Positions 36,381 through 45,119 of a stretch of 64,000 nucleotides of DNA are shown here, in pieces. The DNA lies in the NCBI RefSeq assembly GCF_000147715.2, contig NC_017934.1, forward strand, positions 1,178,001-1,242,000, in the 5' to 3' direction. The DNA is from Mesotoga prima MesG1.Ag.4.2 (GTDB taxonomy: Bacteria; Thermotogota; Thermotogae; Petrotogales; Kosmotogaceae). How positions within the stretch are numbered: the first letter of the stretch is position 1; each line of letters starts with the position of its first letter. The position numbers and the translations under genes were made by a program. The notes under the pieces are model-generated. The model saw only the letters and a program-made list of their open reading frames with translations, did not search any database and was not told the DNA's origin.

Positions 36381-36586
36381 AGAGCAATTACCTCTTCCTT
36401 AACGAAATGAAGCCTAATTATCCTCGGTAGCTCGCTTTCATCAAAATGACATCCAATTGCGTCCCTGATGTTCTTCTTTAGATCCTCAAGAGTCTCAGCT
36501 TCAGTAAAGATGGGGTGACCTAAGGCGCGGGCAAAAAATCCAGAAACGGAATCTTCTTCGATGAGAAAGATTATTTCGGTATCCAA
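36377..36586 (-). CDS. hicB: HicB-like antitoxin
   Basis: A product of 69 residues from a TTG start at 36586, chosen because GGAGGTGG precedes it by about five bases and the domain begins right there. LDTEIIFLIEEDSVSGFFAR, ALGHPIFTEAETLEDLKKNI and RDAIGCHFDE follow the partial RNase H-like HicB fold. The longer frame to 36646 runs through promoter sequence and is unlikely. It is first in the operon, followed by the broken hicA gene with a 4-base overlap. Confidence 0.8.
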   Translation of the reverse strand: MDTEIIFLIEEDSVSGFFARALGHPIFTEAETLEDLKKNIRDAIGCHFDESELPRIIRLHFVKEEVIAL

Positions 36587-36719
36587 GTTCCACCTCCGTT
36601 CTTTCTCCAAGGTACTCCTCGTTTTACGGGCTATTACAACAGACATGATTGATTCTTCAATTGTTCTGCCCTGAACAGTGTAGTTTATGTTGCAAACATA
36701 TACTCAAAAGAATTATAGC

Positions 36720-37430
36720 ATCGTTAAGTGAGTAGTCAAAAACCTCAAATCCCGCCACAGAATAAGAAACAATTTTAGAGAGAAGACGCCTTGAGACTGA
36801 GACGAAGCTTCGCTTGGAGAAAAACTATATTCGAGACTTCAAAGAAGCCTCTCAGCTCAAGCGTCATGGGTCCACCGCCCTCCGACAAGAGTTGCAAGAC
36901 GCAAGGCGCCGAAGAGCATCGGCGGTCAGTTTAGAAGTGAGGCTCGCTGGCGCGAGGAAGTGATGCCCGGAGGATTATCCGGGGAAGTGAGGCCGACTGC
37001 GTCGGGAAGTGATGCTGGCGCTTTCGCACCAGGAGGCAAGAATCAGTCAGTCTGCTCACGCAAACCAGTCACCTTCGGTGACCAGTCTTTGCTTCGCAAA
37101 AGCCAGTTCTGGCTACGCAGGAGATGAGATCCCGTGCAAGAGCATCACGGGATGACAGTCTTTACTTTCTTTGCGTCATCCTGACAACGCTCCTGGTCAG
37201 GATTCCTGTCTCCCGCGAAAATAGGGACAGATGCTAGGATCCCGTCAGTCCCTATTTTCGCTTACGGCATTCAGCTTGCAGCGAAAAACGGATCTTTTAC
37301 GCGAGATCCCGTGCAGTAGACACTATGTCATGGCGGTCTAGGTTATTCAGAAGTCGTCACATACTGTCATTCTGACGATGCTCGTGATCAGAATCCTGAA
37401 CTCAGGATCGAAAGAACGTTCCGCTGCAAC
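36720..37430. repeat. Modular hairpin array and repeat mosaic
   Basis: 36895-37035: GAAGTGATG-type modules with stems CTCGC/GCGAG, CCCGGA/TCCGGG, CCGAC/GTCGG and a decayed CTGGCGC stem, after a GACGCAAGGCGCCGAAGAG module. 37040-37122: ACTGGC-type modules in reverse orientation. Then a CCTGAC..GTCAGG hairpin (37178-37203) and GGGACAGATGCTAGGATCCC (37226). No gene. Confidence 0.7.
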
Positions 37431-38290
37431 TCAATGAAAACCCAGTCTATCAGAGGTTTTGAGAAGGTCGCCGATTATCTTCACTGTCTCAACCGCATCG
37501 TTGAACTGAATCCCTTTGGCATAGCTGTTTTCATTTTGATACTTTTCCCAAAGTCTTTTCTGGTACTCAGAGTCAATGAGTTCGTAGACAACGCTTTCGT
37601 AATGAGCTAGTATACTCGATGATCCTCGTCTACGCGCGGTGTTTTCAATTGCTTTCTTTAGTGTGGGGGTGGAGATTTGGTCTTTCTTCAGTCTGAAAAG
37701 AGTGTGGACGTCGTACAAGTCTCTAGGACGAGAACTCAAGACATCCTTCTCAATATGGTCTCGTATTTCTCTGCGAGTATCGTTTCAAGTGTGTATGCTT
37801 TTATGATGATTTTCTCTTTTCCAAAGATTGAGAGATACTGGTAGTCGATTTCTCCGGGAGTTATAACATCTCCAGTTGTTATGTCGATTCTCATTGGAAC
37901 TCTGATTCTGTCGAATCTAGCCTCTAATGAAACACGGAAACTGTTGTATTTGTCTTCTTCGCGGATTGGCACTATTCGCTCCAATTTGAAACTAACCCCG
38001 TCATCAATCGCTGTTTCGATTATTTCGGTCACAACTCTTTTGAGCGAATCTTCATTCATTGCAAGGTTCTTGACTGTGGCATCCATATCGATTGTGGTTC
38101 TCTGCCCAATACCTAGAATAGATGCGATTAGAAGCCCACCTTTCAATATGAAGATCTCTTTGTATGAGGACCTAGCCACTCGCTCAATAAATCTTTCGAA
38201 CATGAACATGTGAAGAATCTCTCCCGCATTCAAGTCTTTCTCCGCGGCGATTTTACGAATCTCGTTTTTCAGCTTTTCCGGGTTTATCAC
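37431..38290 (-). pseudogene. AbiEii-type nucleotidyltransferase toxin, frameshifted
   Basis: Starts at GTG 38290 after GGAGG. It has LKGGLLIASILGIGQRTTID with the D-x-D in TTIDMDATV, then LETILAEKYETILRR, and stops at 37736. The rest continues in another frame as VLSSRPRDLYDVHTLFRLKK to the stop at 37431. Adding one A gives ..TILRRNVLSSRPRDLYD.., exactly the motif III/IV region of the family. The core motifs are intact, but a truncated product of 184 residues lacks motif IV and the C-terminal domain. The upstream AbiEi gene is open and overlaps it by four bases (GTGA). Confidence 0.85.
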
Positions 38291-38883
38291 AGCAGAACCT
38301 CCGTATAAGTATGCAAGAGATCTTCAACTCCCAACACTCGTGAGTATCTAGCTAACTTTGCAATATCTCTTGTACTACCGAAATACGATTTCAAGGCATC
38401 AGTGACGATCTGAATATCAAATCGGTCCTTCTCTTTTAGCAGATCGCAGATGGTCCTTTCGGAATCGTAAGATCTTAAAGTGTTTCCAAAAGGCGATTTA
38501 ACACTGGCCAAACCCAGGTTAAAAAGCGACCGTTTCACGTAATGGAAGACCAGATCACTGCGCTCTTTCGAAAGATGCGTTACGTTTGATCCCTGAGGTA
38601 CAGTAATGTGGTATTTGGATGGTGCCCGGTCTGAGAGACCGAGTAGATAGAGGGATGTTGTATGAGAGAAGACACAGGATTTGCACCTCATCTGGAGTAT
38701 CTTGTACTCATCTATTAATCTTTCTGATAAGACGTACACCCCCCGCGAGACCTTCTCAAGCTGTCCCAACTCAAGAAGCCGTCTTAGCTCTTCCTTTCTA
38801 ATTCCCTCTGCTACGACATCACAGGTTTCAACAAAACCATTGTTTTCGGCAGCGATTTGTTTGATCTTTTCAAACTCATTCAT
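38287..38883 (-). CDS. AbiEi family antitoxin, type IV TA
   Basis: A product of 198 residues. The start at 38883 has GAAGGTGA five bases upstream; the frame continues into the operator, so the earlier ATG at 38922 is rejected. The N-terminal wHTH reads NGFVETCDVVAEGIRKEELR then LGQLEKVSRGVYVL. SHTTSLYLLGLSDRAPSKYH and ITVPQGSN are the characteristic middle section, and YDSERTICDLLKEKDRFD is the conserved ERT-CD segment. It likely represses its own promoter through the perfect inverted repeat just upstream. Antitoxin intact, toxin broken. Confidence 0.87.
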   Translation of the reverse strand: MNEFEKIKQIAAENNGFVETCDVVAEGIRKEELRRLLELGQLEKVSRGVYVLSERLIDEYKILQMRCKSCVFSHTTSLYLLGLSDRAPSKYHITVPQGSNVTHLSKERSDLVFHYVKRSLFNLGLASVKSPFGNTLRSYDSERTICDLLKEKDRFDIQIVTDALKSYFGSTRDIAKLARYSRVLGVEDLLHTYTEVLL

Positions 38884-38896
38884 CGTTTCACCTTCT

Positions 38897-38940
38897 GTAC
38901 TAACGTGCTTTAATAATAACATATTAACGCACGTTAGTAC
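38897..38940. promoter_or_regulatory. Perfect inverted repeat, AbiEi operator
   Basis: GTACTAACGTGC (38897-38908) and GCACGTTAGTAC (38929-38940) are perfect 12-base inverted arms, with centres 32 bp apart, in AT-rich sequence directly upstream of the antitoxin start. The sequence differs from the operator of the other AbiE pair at 19924, so the two systems should not cross-regulate. Confidence 0.78.
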
Positions 38941-38944
38941 AACT

Positions 38945-39298
38945 GGGTTTTATTTGACGCCAGGTGAGGCTACTATATGCCATTTGACATGATGCGCCGT
39001 AAATCACCTTCGGATACAATGCCGGAAAAGAACTTTTCCCTTCAAGAAGTGATGCTGCTGTGTGGCAAGCCTGCCAGGCCAACCGTCATGGGTCCACCGG
39101 CTAAGAACCGCTGGCCGCTTGCTAGAAGACACTAATCGCTTGAAGAGCAAGGCAACAAGAAGAATGAGATCCCGTGCAGGTGCATCACGGGATGACAGCC
39201 TTGTCTGTCATCCTGACAACGTTCCTGGTCAGGATCCCTTTCTCCCGCGAAAAACGGGACAGACATTAGGAGAATCGTCACTCCTTTTTTTCTCGCCG
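38945..39298. repeat. Repeat mosaic, no gene
   Basis: One GAAGTGATGCTGCTGTGTGGC module at about 39047 (stem decayed), GATCCCGTGCAGGTGCATCA and CGGGATGACAG hairpin, a TCATCCTGAC..GTCAGGAT hairpin and GGGACAGACATTAGG. Confidence 0.6.
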
Positions 39299-40507
39299 CT
39301 AATAGAGAAACCCGAAGAGGAACAGCGGGATGATGTTCTCGAATCCGATTTCGATACCATCGCGCAGTACGAATCCGTTTGAGGAATCCTTAAGCTGGCG
39401 TCTTCCTTTGTCTGGACCACCCACTTCAAAAGTTATCTCCTTGTTTTTTTCTTTCAGGGTGAAGTCACCGCTGGCAGGCACGCAAATCCCCAGATGACCG
39501 ACTTGCGAAACGAAGAAGGCTTCGCGTATCGTTCCCATGTTTGCCTCAAGATTCCATTGCGGTAGGCCGAGAGCATAATAGAGATTGGTTTCACCGAGAA
39601 AGACTTTTGAACCGCTGCGCATTCCTTTTATTCCTCTTCCGCATGGAAGGACTCTTTTCAGAACTCCTGCCCTCTCGAGAGAATCTAGATAGGTGTATAA
39701 GGTGACTTTGCTTATTCCTAACTCCTTACAAAGCGACTCGGGAGAGATTGAAGGAACAACACTGGTTGCCACAAAGGCGATGATCTTTTTAATGATTGTT
39801 GCTGCCTCGCCTCTCAGCGAGTCTTGCTCTACAACATCTTGATAAATCGCTTTGTCCAGAGTGTTTAGTATTCTCTCGTAGTAAGAACCGTACGAAAGCC
39901 GAAAAGGGTACGAACCGGCTCTCAAGTACTCCCTGAACAGCTCCAGCGGATGTAGCTTCTGAAGCTTTCTGCTGATATTTATGTGATTCTCGAGGAGCTC
40001 AGTAATGCTTACTGCGGGAAAGTTTTCGCCTTTCTCCAGATTGAGGAATTCTCTGAATGAGAGATGCCTTAGTTCACTCAATACCGCCCGCCTTGAAAGG
40101 TCTGCGGTCCCTTTCATTACGGAGTATCTAGAGCTGCCCGAGAAGTGAATCTGCTTTCCCGGATACGAATCATGTAAGGCCTTGATATCATTTGCCCATC
40201 CTGGCTGTCTATGAGCTTCATCTACCACTAACGTCTTTCCGCCAAGCTTGAAGAACGTGTCTCCTATGGCATATATTCCCTCTCTGAGAACTAAGGGATT
40301 ATCCCCGGAGATGTATAGAAAGCCCTTCTGTCCTTTCTCAAGGATCTTCTGCAGAAGCATAGTTGTCTTTCCACAGCCTCTGGCTCCCACGATTCCCAGA
40401 AGTGGATCATTCCAATCAATAAGCTCATATGCATAACGCTTGAACTCTGTAGGAACAGAACTGAAAAGTCTCTCCTGGATCTCAAAAAAAGGTTGAAGGT
40501 CTACCAT
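39299..40507 (-). CDS. AAA family ATPase of the AAA_14/DUF4143 kind
   Basis: The product has 402 residues. Walker A is GARGCGKTT (41-49), Walker B TLVVDEAHRQPGW, and FSGSSRYSVMKGTADLSRRA is the sensor region that is strongly alike in the paralogue at 24058. A wHTH segment SPESLCKELGISKVTLYTYL is followed by DSLERAGVLKRV. The C-terminal part has ANMGTIREAFFVSQV and ITFEVGGPDKGRRQLKD, the DUF4143 nuclease-like end. GGAGGTG precedes the ATG. Monocistronic between repeat blocks. Function unknown; such ATPases are widely spread and mobile. Confidence 0.82.
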   Translation of the reverse strand: MVDLQPFFEIQERLFSSVPTEFKRYAYELIDWNDPLLGIVGARGCGKTTMLLQKILEKGQKGFLYISGDNPLVLREGIYAIGDTFFKLGGKTLVVDEAHRQPGWANDIKALHDSYPGKQIHFSGSSRYSVMKGTADLSRRAVLSELRHLSFREFLNLEKGENFPAVSITELLENHINISRKLQKLHPLELFREYLRAGSYPFRLSYGSYYERILNTLDKAIYQDVVEQDSLRGEAATIIKKIIAFVATSVVPSISPESLCKELGISKVTLYTYLDSLERAGVLKRVLPCGRGIKGMRSGSKVFLGETNLYYALGLPQWNLEANMGTIREAFFVSQVGHLGICVPASGDFTLKEKNKEITFEVGGPDKGRRQLKDSSNGFVLRDGIEIGFENIIPLFLFGFLY

Positions 40508-40559
40508 GGCGCACCTCCATTTAGTTCATTACATTATACCATTCTAGCGATTCGAGTTT

Positions 40560-41240
40560 AATATACTTTACCGACTAATGAATAGGACTCCATTTTCTGC
40601 GAAAGAGAGAGAATAGGAGAGAAAGGGATACAAGAGAGATAGAGAGACAGAGAGAGAAAAAAGAGAGAGGGTGAGAGAATGAGAGGACGAGACTGAAGAG
40701 ATGAGATCCCGTACAGGAGCACTACGGGATGACAGTTTTACTCCCTTCACGTCATCCTGACAATGCTTCTGGGCAGGATCCCTCTCTCCCGCGAAAAATG
40801 GGACAGACGCTAAGATCCCGTCAGTCCCTATTTTCGCTTACAGCGTTAATCGGTTCCTAGCACGTCATCCTGACAATGCTTCTGGGCAGGATCTCTGTCC
40901 CTCGCTTCAAAGTTTGAGATCCCGTACAGGATCCCTGAACAGGAGCGCTTCAGGGCAGGCTTTACGGGATGACAATGTCAGACGATTATGCGATTCTTTT
41001 TGTAGGGGCGAACGGCTGTTCGCCCGTGAGTGGATTTCAGTGCAGGCTCTACGGGATGACAGCATGGGGCACTACGGGATGACAGTTTTACTCCCTTCAC
41101 GTCATCCTGACAATGCTTCTGGGCAGGATCTCTGTCCCTCGCTTTCTCTTGAGCGAAGCGAACTATCGACAATGCTCTTTCTCGAATGATCTTTTATCTG
41201 AACGGTTCGAATTGTTTTTGAACGGTGAACTGTGAACCTT
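40560..41240. repeat. Repeat mosaic, no gene
   Basis: A purine-only tract (40595-40700), GATCCCGTACAGGAGCACTA hairpin (40704), CCTGACAATGCTTCTGGGCAGG (40755) with two more copies, GGGACAGACGCTAAGATCCC (40800) and a palindrome variant at 41006-41025. Confidence 0.65.
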
Positions 41241-41290
41241 TCCATTTAATGATGATAAGATTGTTCATATCTAGGGTTTTGAGGTGATGT

Positions 41291-43447
41291 ATGGATAGAG
41301 AGACTGTGAAGCTTACGCTTTTGGCCGAGGCGCTTGAGATGAGCTGGAATTCTTACGTAGTGTACGGACCGCTCGCCGAGCTAGACGCCTTTTTGGACAA
41401 AGATGCTGCCGTGAAGTTGGCCGAGGCTTTGAAGAGCGGGTTTATGCTTGAAGAGTCTGTTGAAAAAATTATGGATGACGGCTTCTTCAGAGGTTATCTC
41501 GCGGGGATGATGCTCCATAACGATTCTATTTCTCTTGAAAGTAAAGAGGCGATAGCGAGGATTCTTGAGGATAATCTTCTTTCGCTTTTGAAGAGTGCGG
41601 ACGAGTCGCTTCCTAGTGTTGACAAGTTTTATGGAGAGCCTGGAGACTACGATAAGAGATTCTTTCCTTTCTTCGAGGATAAGGACAAGGCGAGGTCGAA
41701 GTCAAGTCTTAGGGAGAACCTCAGTCTTTTCTGGTATTACAGCAAAGACAGCTATTATATCCCTCTGATCCTCTGGGGAAATGAGCTGGCCTCTTTTCTC
41801 TCCAAGAATGCTCACAAGCAGGAGCTAAATGGCCAGGCTGCAGAGAAACTGAAGAAGATTATGGTTACCGCTGAAGCCTCTTATGCGATGAGCGATGCCG
41901 TTCGATCGATCGTGGGTTTTCAGGTTCCCAAAGCCGAAAGCGATACTTCTTCACAGCTGCCTATGTTTTCCCTGATCATGAACAAGAATGTGAGTACGGA
42001 AGAAATCGTGGAGCTGATTAAGAGTATTACTCAGTATTCAGTTGTAAATTTGATGTATGCTCCTGTTGCCATGACCAGGAGCGATATTACCGAAGAGAGT
42101 GAGAGGGCCAGAGAAATAGTCTTTCGAGTCTTTGATTCGCTTGAAAATTCGATTCTGGCTTTTCTTTTGAACGGTGGGGACGAGTTGACAATAAACGGCT
42201 TTCTTTACCAGATAGTCCTACAATATGATTTTGCAAAGCTTTTCGATAGATTGACGTCTCTTCTGGAAATGCTAACGGTAGAGTTTGCAGACGCAGCGCT
42301 GTTGGCTATTGCAAGCGCACTTATAGAAAAGGAGGAGACGAAGGAAAACGTCGAGCGTTTTATAGAGTATATGAAGGCTTTCAAGGATTCCTTCGGGCTT
42401 TTGACAGCCGGGTTTCTGCTATCGAGAAAGTACGAACTGGAAGACGATTCCTTCTCAACTGAAATAAGGCGTGATCGCAAGCCCGATGAAACTGATTATT
42501 ACTTACTTCTAGAATTGGCGCGAGGCTTTCTTGACGATCTAGAAGTGGCCTATCAGGAAATGGTGGGCGAGTACAATCATTTGGGCGATCTCGAAGACGT
42601 TTTCGAAGAGCTGGAAGAGATTACGGAGCCTTGTTTCGTTTCAGCCGATGGCTCGGACGAAGAAGTAGAGTATTCGAGAGTGCCTATGTATACGCTGATA
42701 AACGCGGTGATTAGAAACAACGATCTTGATGATGCAATCGAGGCGATCGAGGCCTACTGTGACAGGTACATTTTCAATTTCGAATTCGTGAATACTCTTC
42801 TATATATGCCCTCAAAAAGCATTGATAAGGTCATGCAGCTCCTTCTTTTCTCGGGAGAAATGGCCGTTGGTTTCATAGATGACATTGCTGACCAAGACGA
42901 CGAAGCTTACTTACTGAGTAAAGAGGAGAGTCCTTCCAACAGGGAGTATTTGGACCTTATTGAGAAGTATATCGAAAAGCTGATCGACGACAAGAAGTAC
43001 CGTGAGGCCTCAAGAGCTATAGCGGCTGTCGATCCATTTGTAGATCCCGAAGATGTCGATAATCTTTTCACCAGTATGATAATCGTTCGCTGGAGGACTA
43101 AGGACTTCGAGAACTTGAAAACGATGCTCGAAGCTATAGACGAGGAAAGTGATCCGAGAGCGCTCATCGTAAAGGCCCTCATGAATTACTTTAACAAAGA
43201 GGTCGACGCGGCGGAAGGAATCATTATCGATATTCTTCAAGAGCTGCCTGACTTCATTCAGTATCTTCTCGAAAATGACGAACCGGATGAAGAGGACTTT
43301 GACAGGGCTGACGATGGCGACGTCAGGTCCCAGAAGAAGATCGACGCTAAGCTCTTAGCAGAAGAGTTCAGAGAAGACTGGTTCAAGCTCAAGGGCGGCA
43401 AAGATTGGCTCAAGAAGGTCCAGAAGGTCTTTGATGAAGTGAGCTAG
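41291..43447 (+). CDS. Large protein of unknown function, paralogue of 12987-15182
   Basis: Not recognised. The product has 718 residues, is strongly acidic and helical, with no signal or membrane helix. It begins MDRETVKLTLLAEALEMSWN and shares the N-terminal GFFRGYLAGMML, the central SRVPMYTLIN and the end EEFREDWFKLKGGKDWLKKV with the paralogue. The similarity is full length but moderate, so the duplication is old. The C-terminal third has TPR-like helical pairs. GAGGTGATGT precedes the ATG. Like its paralogue it stands alone between repeats and has no operon partner. Confidence 0.8.
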   Translation: MDRETVKLTLLAEALEMSWNSYVVYGPLAELDAFLDKDAAVKLAEALKSGFMLEESVEKIMDDGFFRGYLAGMMLHNDSISLESKEAIARILEDNLLSLLKSADESLPSVDKFYGEPGDYDKRFFPFFEDKDKARSKSSLRENLSLFWYYSKDSYYIPLILWGNELASFLSKNAHKQELNGQAAEKLKKIMVTAEASYAMSDAVRSIVGFQVPKAESDTSSQLPMFSLIMNKNVSTEEIVELIKSITQYSVVNLMYAPVAMTRSDITEESERAREIVFRVFDSLENSILAFLLNGGDELTINGFLYQIVLQYDFAKLFDRLTSLLEMLTVEFADAALLAIASALIEKEETKENVERFIEYMKAFKDSFGLLTAGFLLSRKYELEDDSFSTEIRRDRKPDETDYYLLLELARGFLDDLEVAYQEMVGEYNHLGDLEDVFEELEEITEPCFVSADGSDEEVEYSRVPMYTLINAVIRNNDLDDAIEAIEAYCDRYIFNFEFVNTLLYMPSKSIDKVMQLLLFSGEMAVGFIDDIADQDDEAYLLSKEESPSNREYLDLIEKYIEKLIDDKKYREASRAIAAVDPFVDPEDVDNLFTSMIIVRWRTKDFENLKTMLEAIDEESDPRALIVKALMNYFNKEVDAAEGIIIDILQELPDFIQYLLENDEPDEEDFDRADDGDVRSQKKIDAKLLAEEFREDWFKLKGGKDWLKKVQKVFDEVS

Positions 43448-43469
43448 CTCCTGATAGACACTCACGCAG

Positions 43470-44058
43470 AAGTGAGGCTGGGAAAAGCATCCCAGGAAGT
43501 GATGCCCGGAAGACCATCCGGGGAAGTGATGCCGACTTCGTCGGGAAGTGATCCTGCTTCGCAGGAAGCCTCTCAGGTCAACCGTCATTGGTTCTCCGTC
43601 CTCAGACAAGAATTGCTAGACGCAAGGCGCCGGAGATCATCGGCGATCAATTAAGAAGTGATGCTGCTCCGCAGGAAGTGAGGCCCGGAAGAACGTCCGG
43701 GGAAGTGAGGCTCGCTGTGCGAGGAAGTGATGCTGTCGCTCACGCGCCAGGACGCAAGGCCCGCTTCGCGGGGATGAAAAACCATCTGCGACAAAAGATT
43801 CGACGCAATGCGCCGAAAAGCATCGGCGATCAATTAAGAAGTGAGGCTGGGAAAAGCATCCCAGGAAGTGATGCCCGGAAGAACATCCGGGGAAGTGAGG
43901 CCGACTTCGTCGGGAAGTGATGCTGGCGCTTACACGCCAGGTCGCAATGCCCGCTTCGCGGGGATGAAGAACCAACTGAAATAAGAAATTCGACGCAAGG
44001 CGCCGAAGATCATCGGCGATCAATTAAGAAGTGATGCTGCTCCGCAGGAAGCTGAACT
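43470..44058. repeat. Largest modular hairpin array (GAAGTGATG and GACGCAAGGC types)
   Basis: A chain of modules, each a constant spacer plus a different hairpin: CTGGGA/TCCCAG, CCCGGA/TCCGGG, CCGAC/GTCGG, CTGC/GCAG, CTCGC/GCGAG and CTGGCGC/CGCCAG after GAAGTGATG or GAAGTGAGG; CGCCG/CGGCG and CCCGC/GCGGG after GACGCAAGG. The order CTGGGA, CCCGGA, CCGAC occurs twice (43472-43540 and 43838-43915). CGGCGATCAATTAAGAAGTG joins the two module types three times. No gene; open frames across it are artefacts. Confidence 0.8.
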
Positions 44059-44142
44059 TCAAAATAAGATGACTGCGCGACAGCACTTGAATGGTGGATT
44101 TTCAGATGATATATTATCCTCAGTTCATTTTGAGGAGGATAG

Positions 44143-44223
44143 ATGATGGACATTGAGAATCTTCAAATTTGGAAACTTGTGACAAACGGCGAACTTCCTT
44201 TCAAGATAGAGCCCCTAAGATAA
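44143..44223 (+). pseudogene. Chimeric remnant: four-helix-bundle start joined to a DUF4160 end
   Basis: The 26-codon frame reads MMDIENLQIWKL then VTNGELPFKIEPLR. The first part and the 60 bases before it match the start and promoter of the four-helix-bundle gene at 49959 (MEIERLNIWKL). The second part looks like the C terminus of a DUF4160 protein, which commonly precedes DUF2442, as here (44237). It seems to be the scar of a recombination that removed both gene bodies. Confidence 0.6.
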
Positions 44224-44236
44224 TGGAGGTATTGAC

Positions 44237-44485
44237 ATGAGTATTGGAGTAAAGTCGATAAAGAGCTGTAAACCATATCAGTTAATACTTGAGTTCAGTA
44301 ACGGGGAAGAGAGAGCGATAGATCTTGAGGGAATATTGAACAAGGGAAAGTTCTCGGAGCTACGAGACCCGAAAGTTTTCTGCTCGGCTTGTATCAGCTT
44401 TGATACTATTCAATGGTCCAATGGACTGGACATCTGCCCAGAGTACCTCTTTGATCATTCAAGGCCTATAGCAGCACTTCGCTGA
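44237..44485 (+). CDS. DUF2442 protein
   Basis: A product of 82 residues: SIGVKSIKSCKPYQLILEFS, NGEERAIDLEGILNKGKFSE, then VFCSACISFDTIQWSNGLDI and CPEYLFDH. The NG-RxxDL...F..L.d...F...........W.nG.DicPe pattern is DUF2442. GGAGG lies seven bases upstream of the ATG. Its usual DUF4160 partner survives only as a short tail at 44180-44223. Role in TA function unproven. Confidence 0.78.
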   Translation: MSIGVKSIKSCKPYQLILEFSNGEERAIDLEGILNKGKFSELRDPKVFCSACISFDTIQWSNGLDICPEYLFDHSRPIAALR

Positions 44486-44635
44486 GAAAACAGGATATGA
44501 ATTGAAGAAACATGATAAACGCTCTTCGAAAGAGCGGGAAAGCGATTCTTTTTCTTACTTTCAGGAGCGTAATCAGAAGTCGACTATTAAGAAGATGGTG
44601 TTCCTTTTATCGGATTGAAGCATCAACAATCTGTC

Positions 44636-44902
44636 TCAAAGATTCTTGTATACATTTCTGCGATGTCCGACATGCAGAATAGTAACTGACTTATCTTGCT
44701 AACAAATCTCATAGATAATCCGATAGTCACCAGCTCTTATACGCCATCCCTCTCTTCCGGTCAACTTACTTGAACCTCTTGGACGTGGATTCGATGCTAG
44801 CAACAATATCCTTTGCTTGATTCTGCTATAGTTTGGCTCTCGAAGAGACTGAAGCTCTTTTGCGGCTTTGCTGAGAATAAGAAGTTTGTATTAGTCAGAC
44901 AT
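44636..44902 (-). pseudogene. RelE/ParE-type toxin with two in-frame stops
   Basis: From ATG 44902: MSD, stop TAA (44891-44893), YKLLILSKAAKELQSLREPN, YSRIKQRILLLASNPRPRGS, SKLTGREGWRIRAGDYRIIY, EIC, stop TAG (44699-44701), QDKSVTILHVGHRRNVYKNL, stop at 44636. KLTGREGWRIR-GDYRIIYEI and HRRNVY are the RelE core. It overlaps the antitoxin gene by 8 bases. Antitoxin intact, toxin dead. Confidence 0.85.
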
Positions 44903-45092
44903 CTTTGCGCTTGGATTTTTCTAAAGCTTCTTCAAACGGAAGAATCTCGTCGGCTGACTTCTTAGCTTTGTCGTATGCTCGAATCTCTTCCAATTCTTCC
45001 AACTCATCAAGAATCTTCTTATATGTAGAGATACTAAGAATCACGCTAACAGGTTTTCCATCTTCATTAACAATCATGCGGGGTTCTTTCAT
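44895..45092 (-). CDS. RelB/Phd-like antitoxin
   Basis: A product of 65 residues, MKEPRMIVNEDGKPVSVILS, ISTYKKILDELEELEEIRAY, DKAKKSADEILPFEEALEKS. The short Phd-like N-terminal strand-helix and the acidic helical tail with a PFEEAL motif are typical for antitoxins of RelE toxins. GAGGTGA precedes the ATG. Its toxin gene (44636-44902) carries two stops. Confidence 0.8.
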   Translation of the reverse strand: MKEPRMIVNEDGKPVSVILSISTYKKILDELEELEEIRAYDKAKKSADEILPFEEALEKSKRKDV

Positions 45093-45119
45093 TGAATCAC
45101 CTCATCTGGAATTGTAGCA

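Noticed and set aside
43472-44023. Open frames over the hairpin arrays, and a possible CRISPR array
   Set aside because: Spacer-like units are palindromic and differ in a covarying way, repeats are only about 9 bases, there are no cas genes, and unit length varies. Not a CRISPR.
44118-44135. CCTCA/TGAGG hairpin as an RNA switch hiding the ribosome site
   Set aside because: With the promoter TTGAAT-17-TATATT the transcript would start within the left arm, so the RNA hairpin could not form; a DNA operator is more likely.
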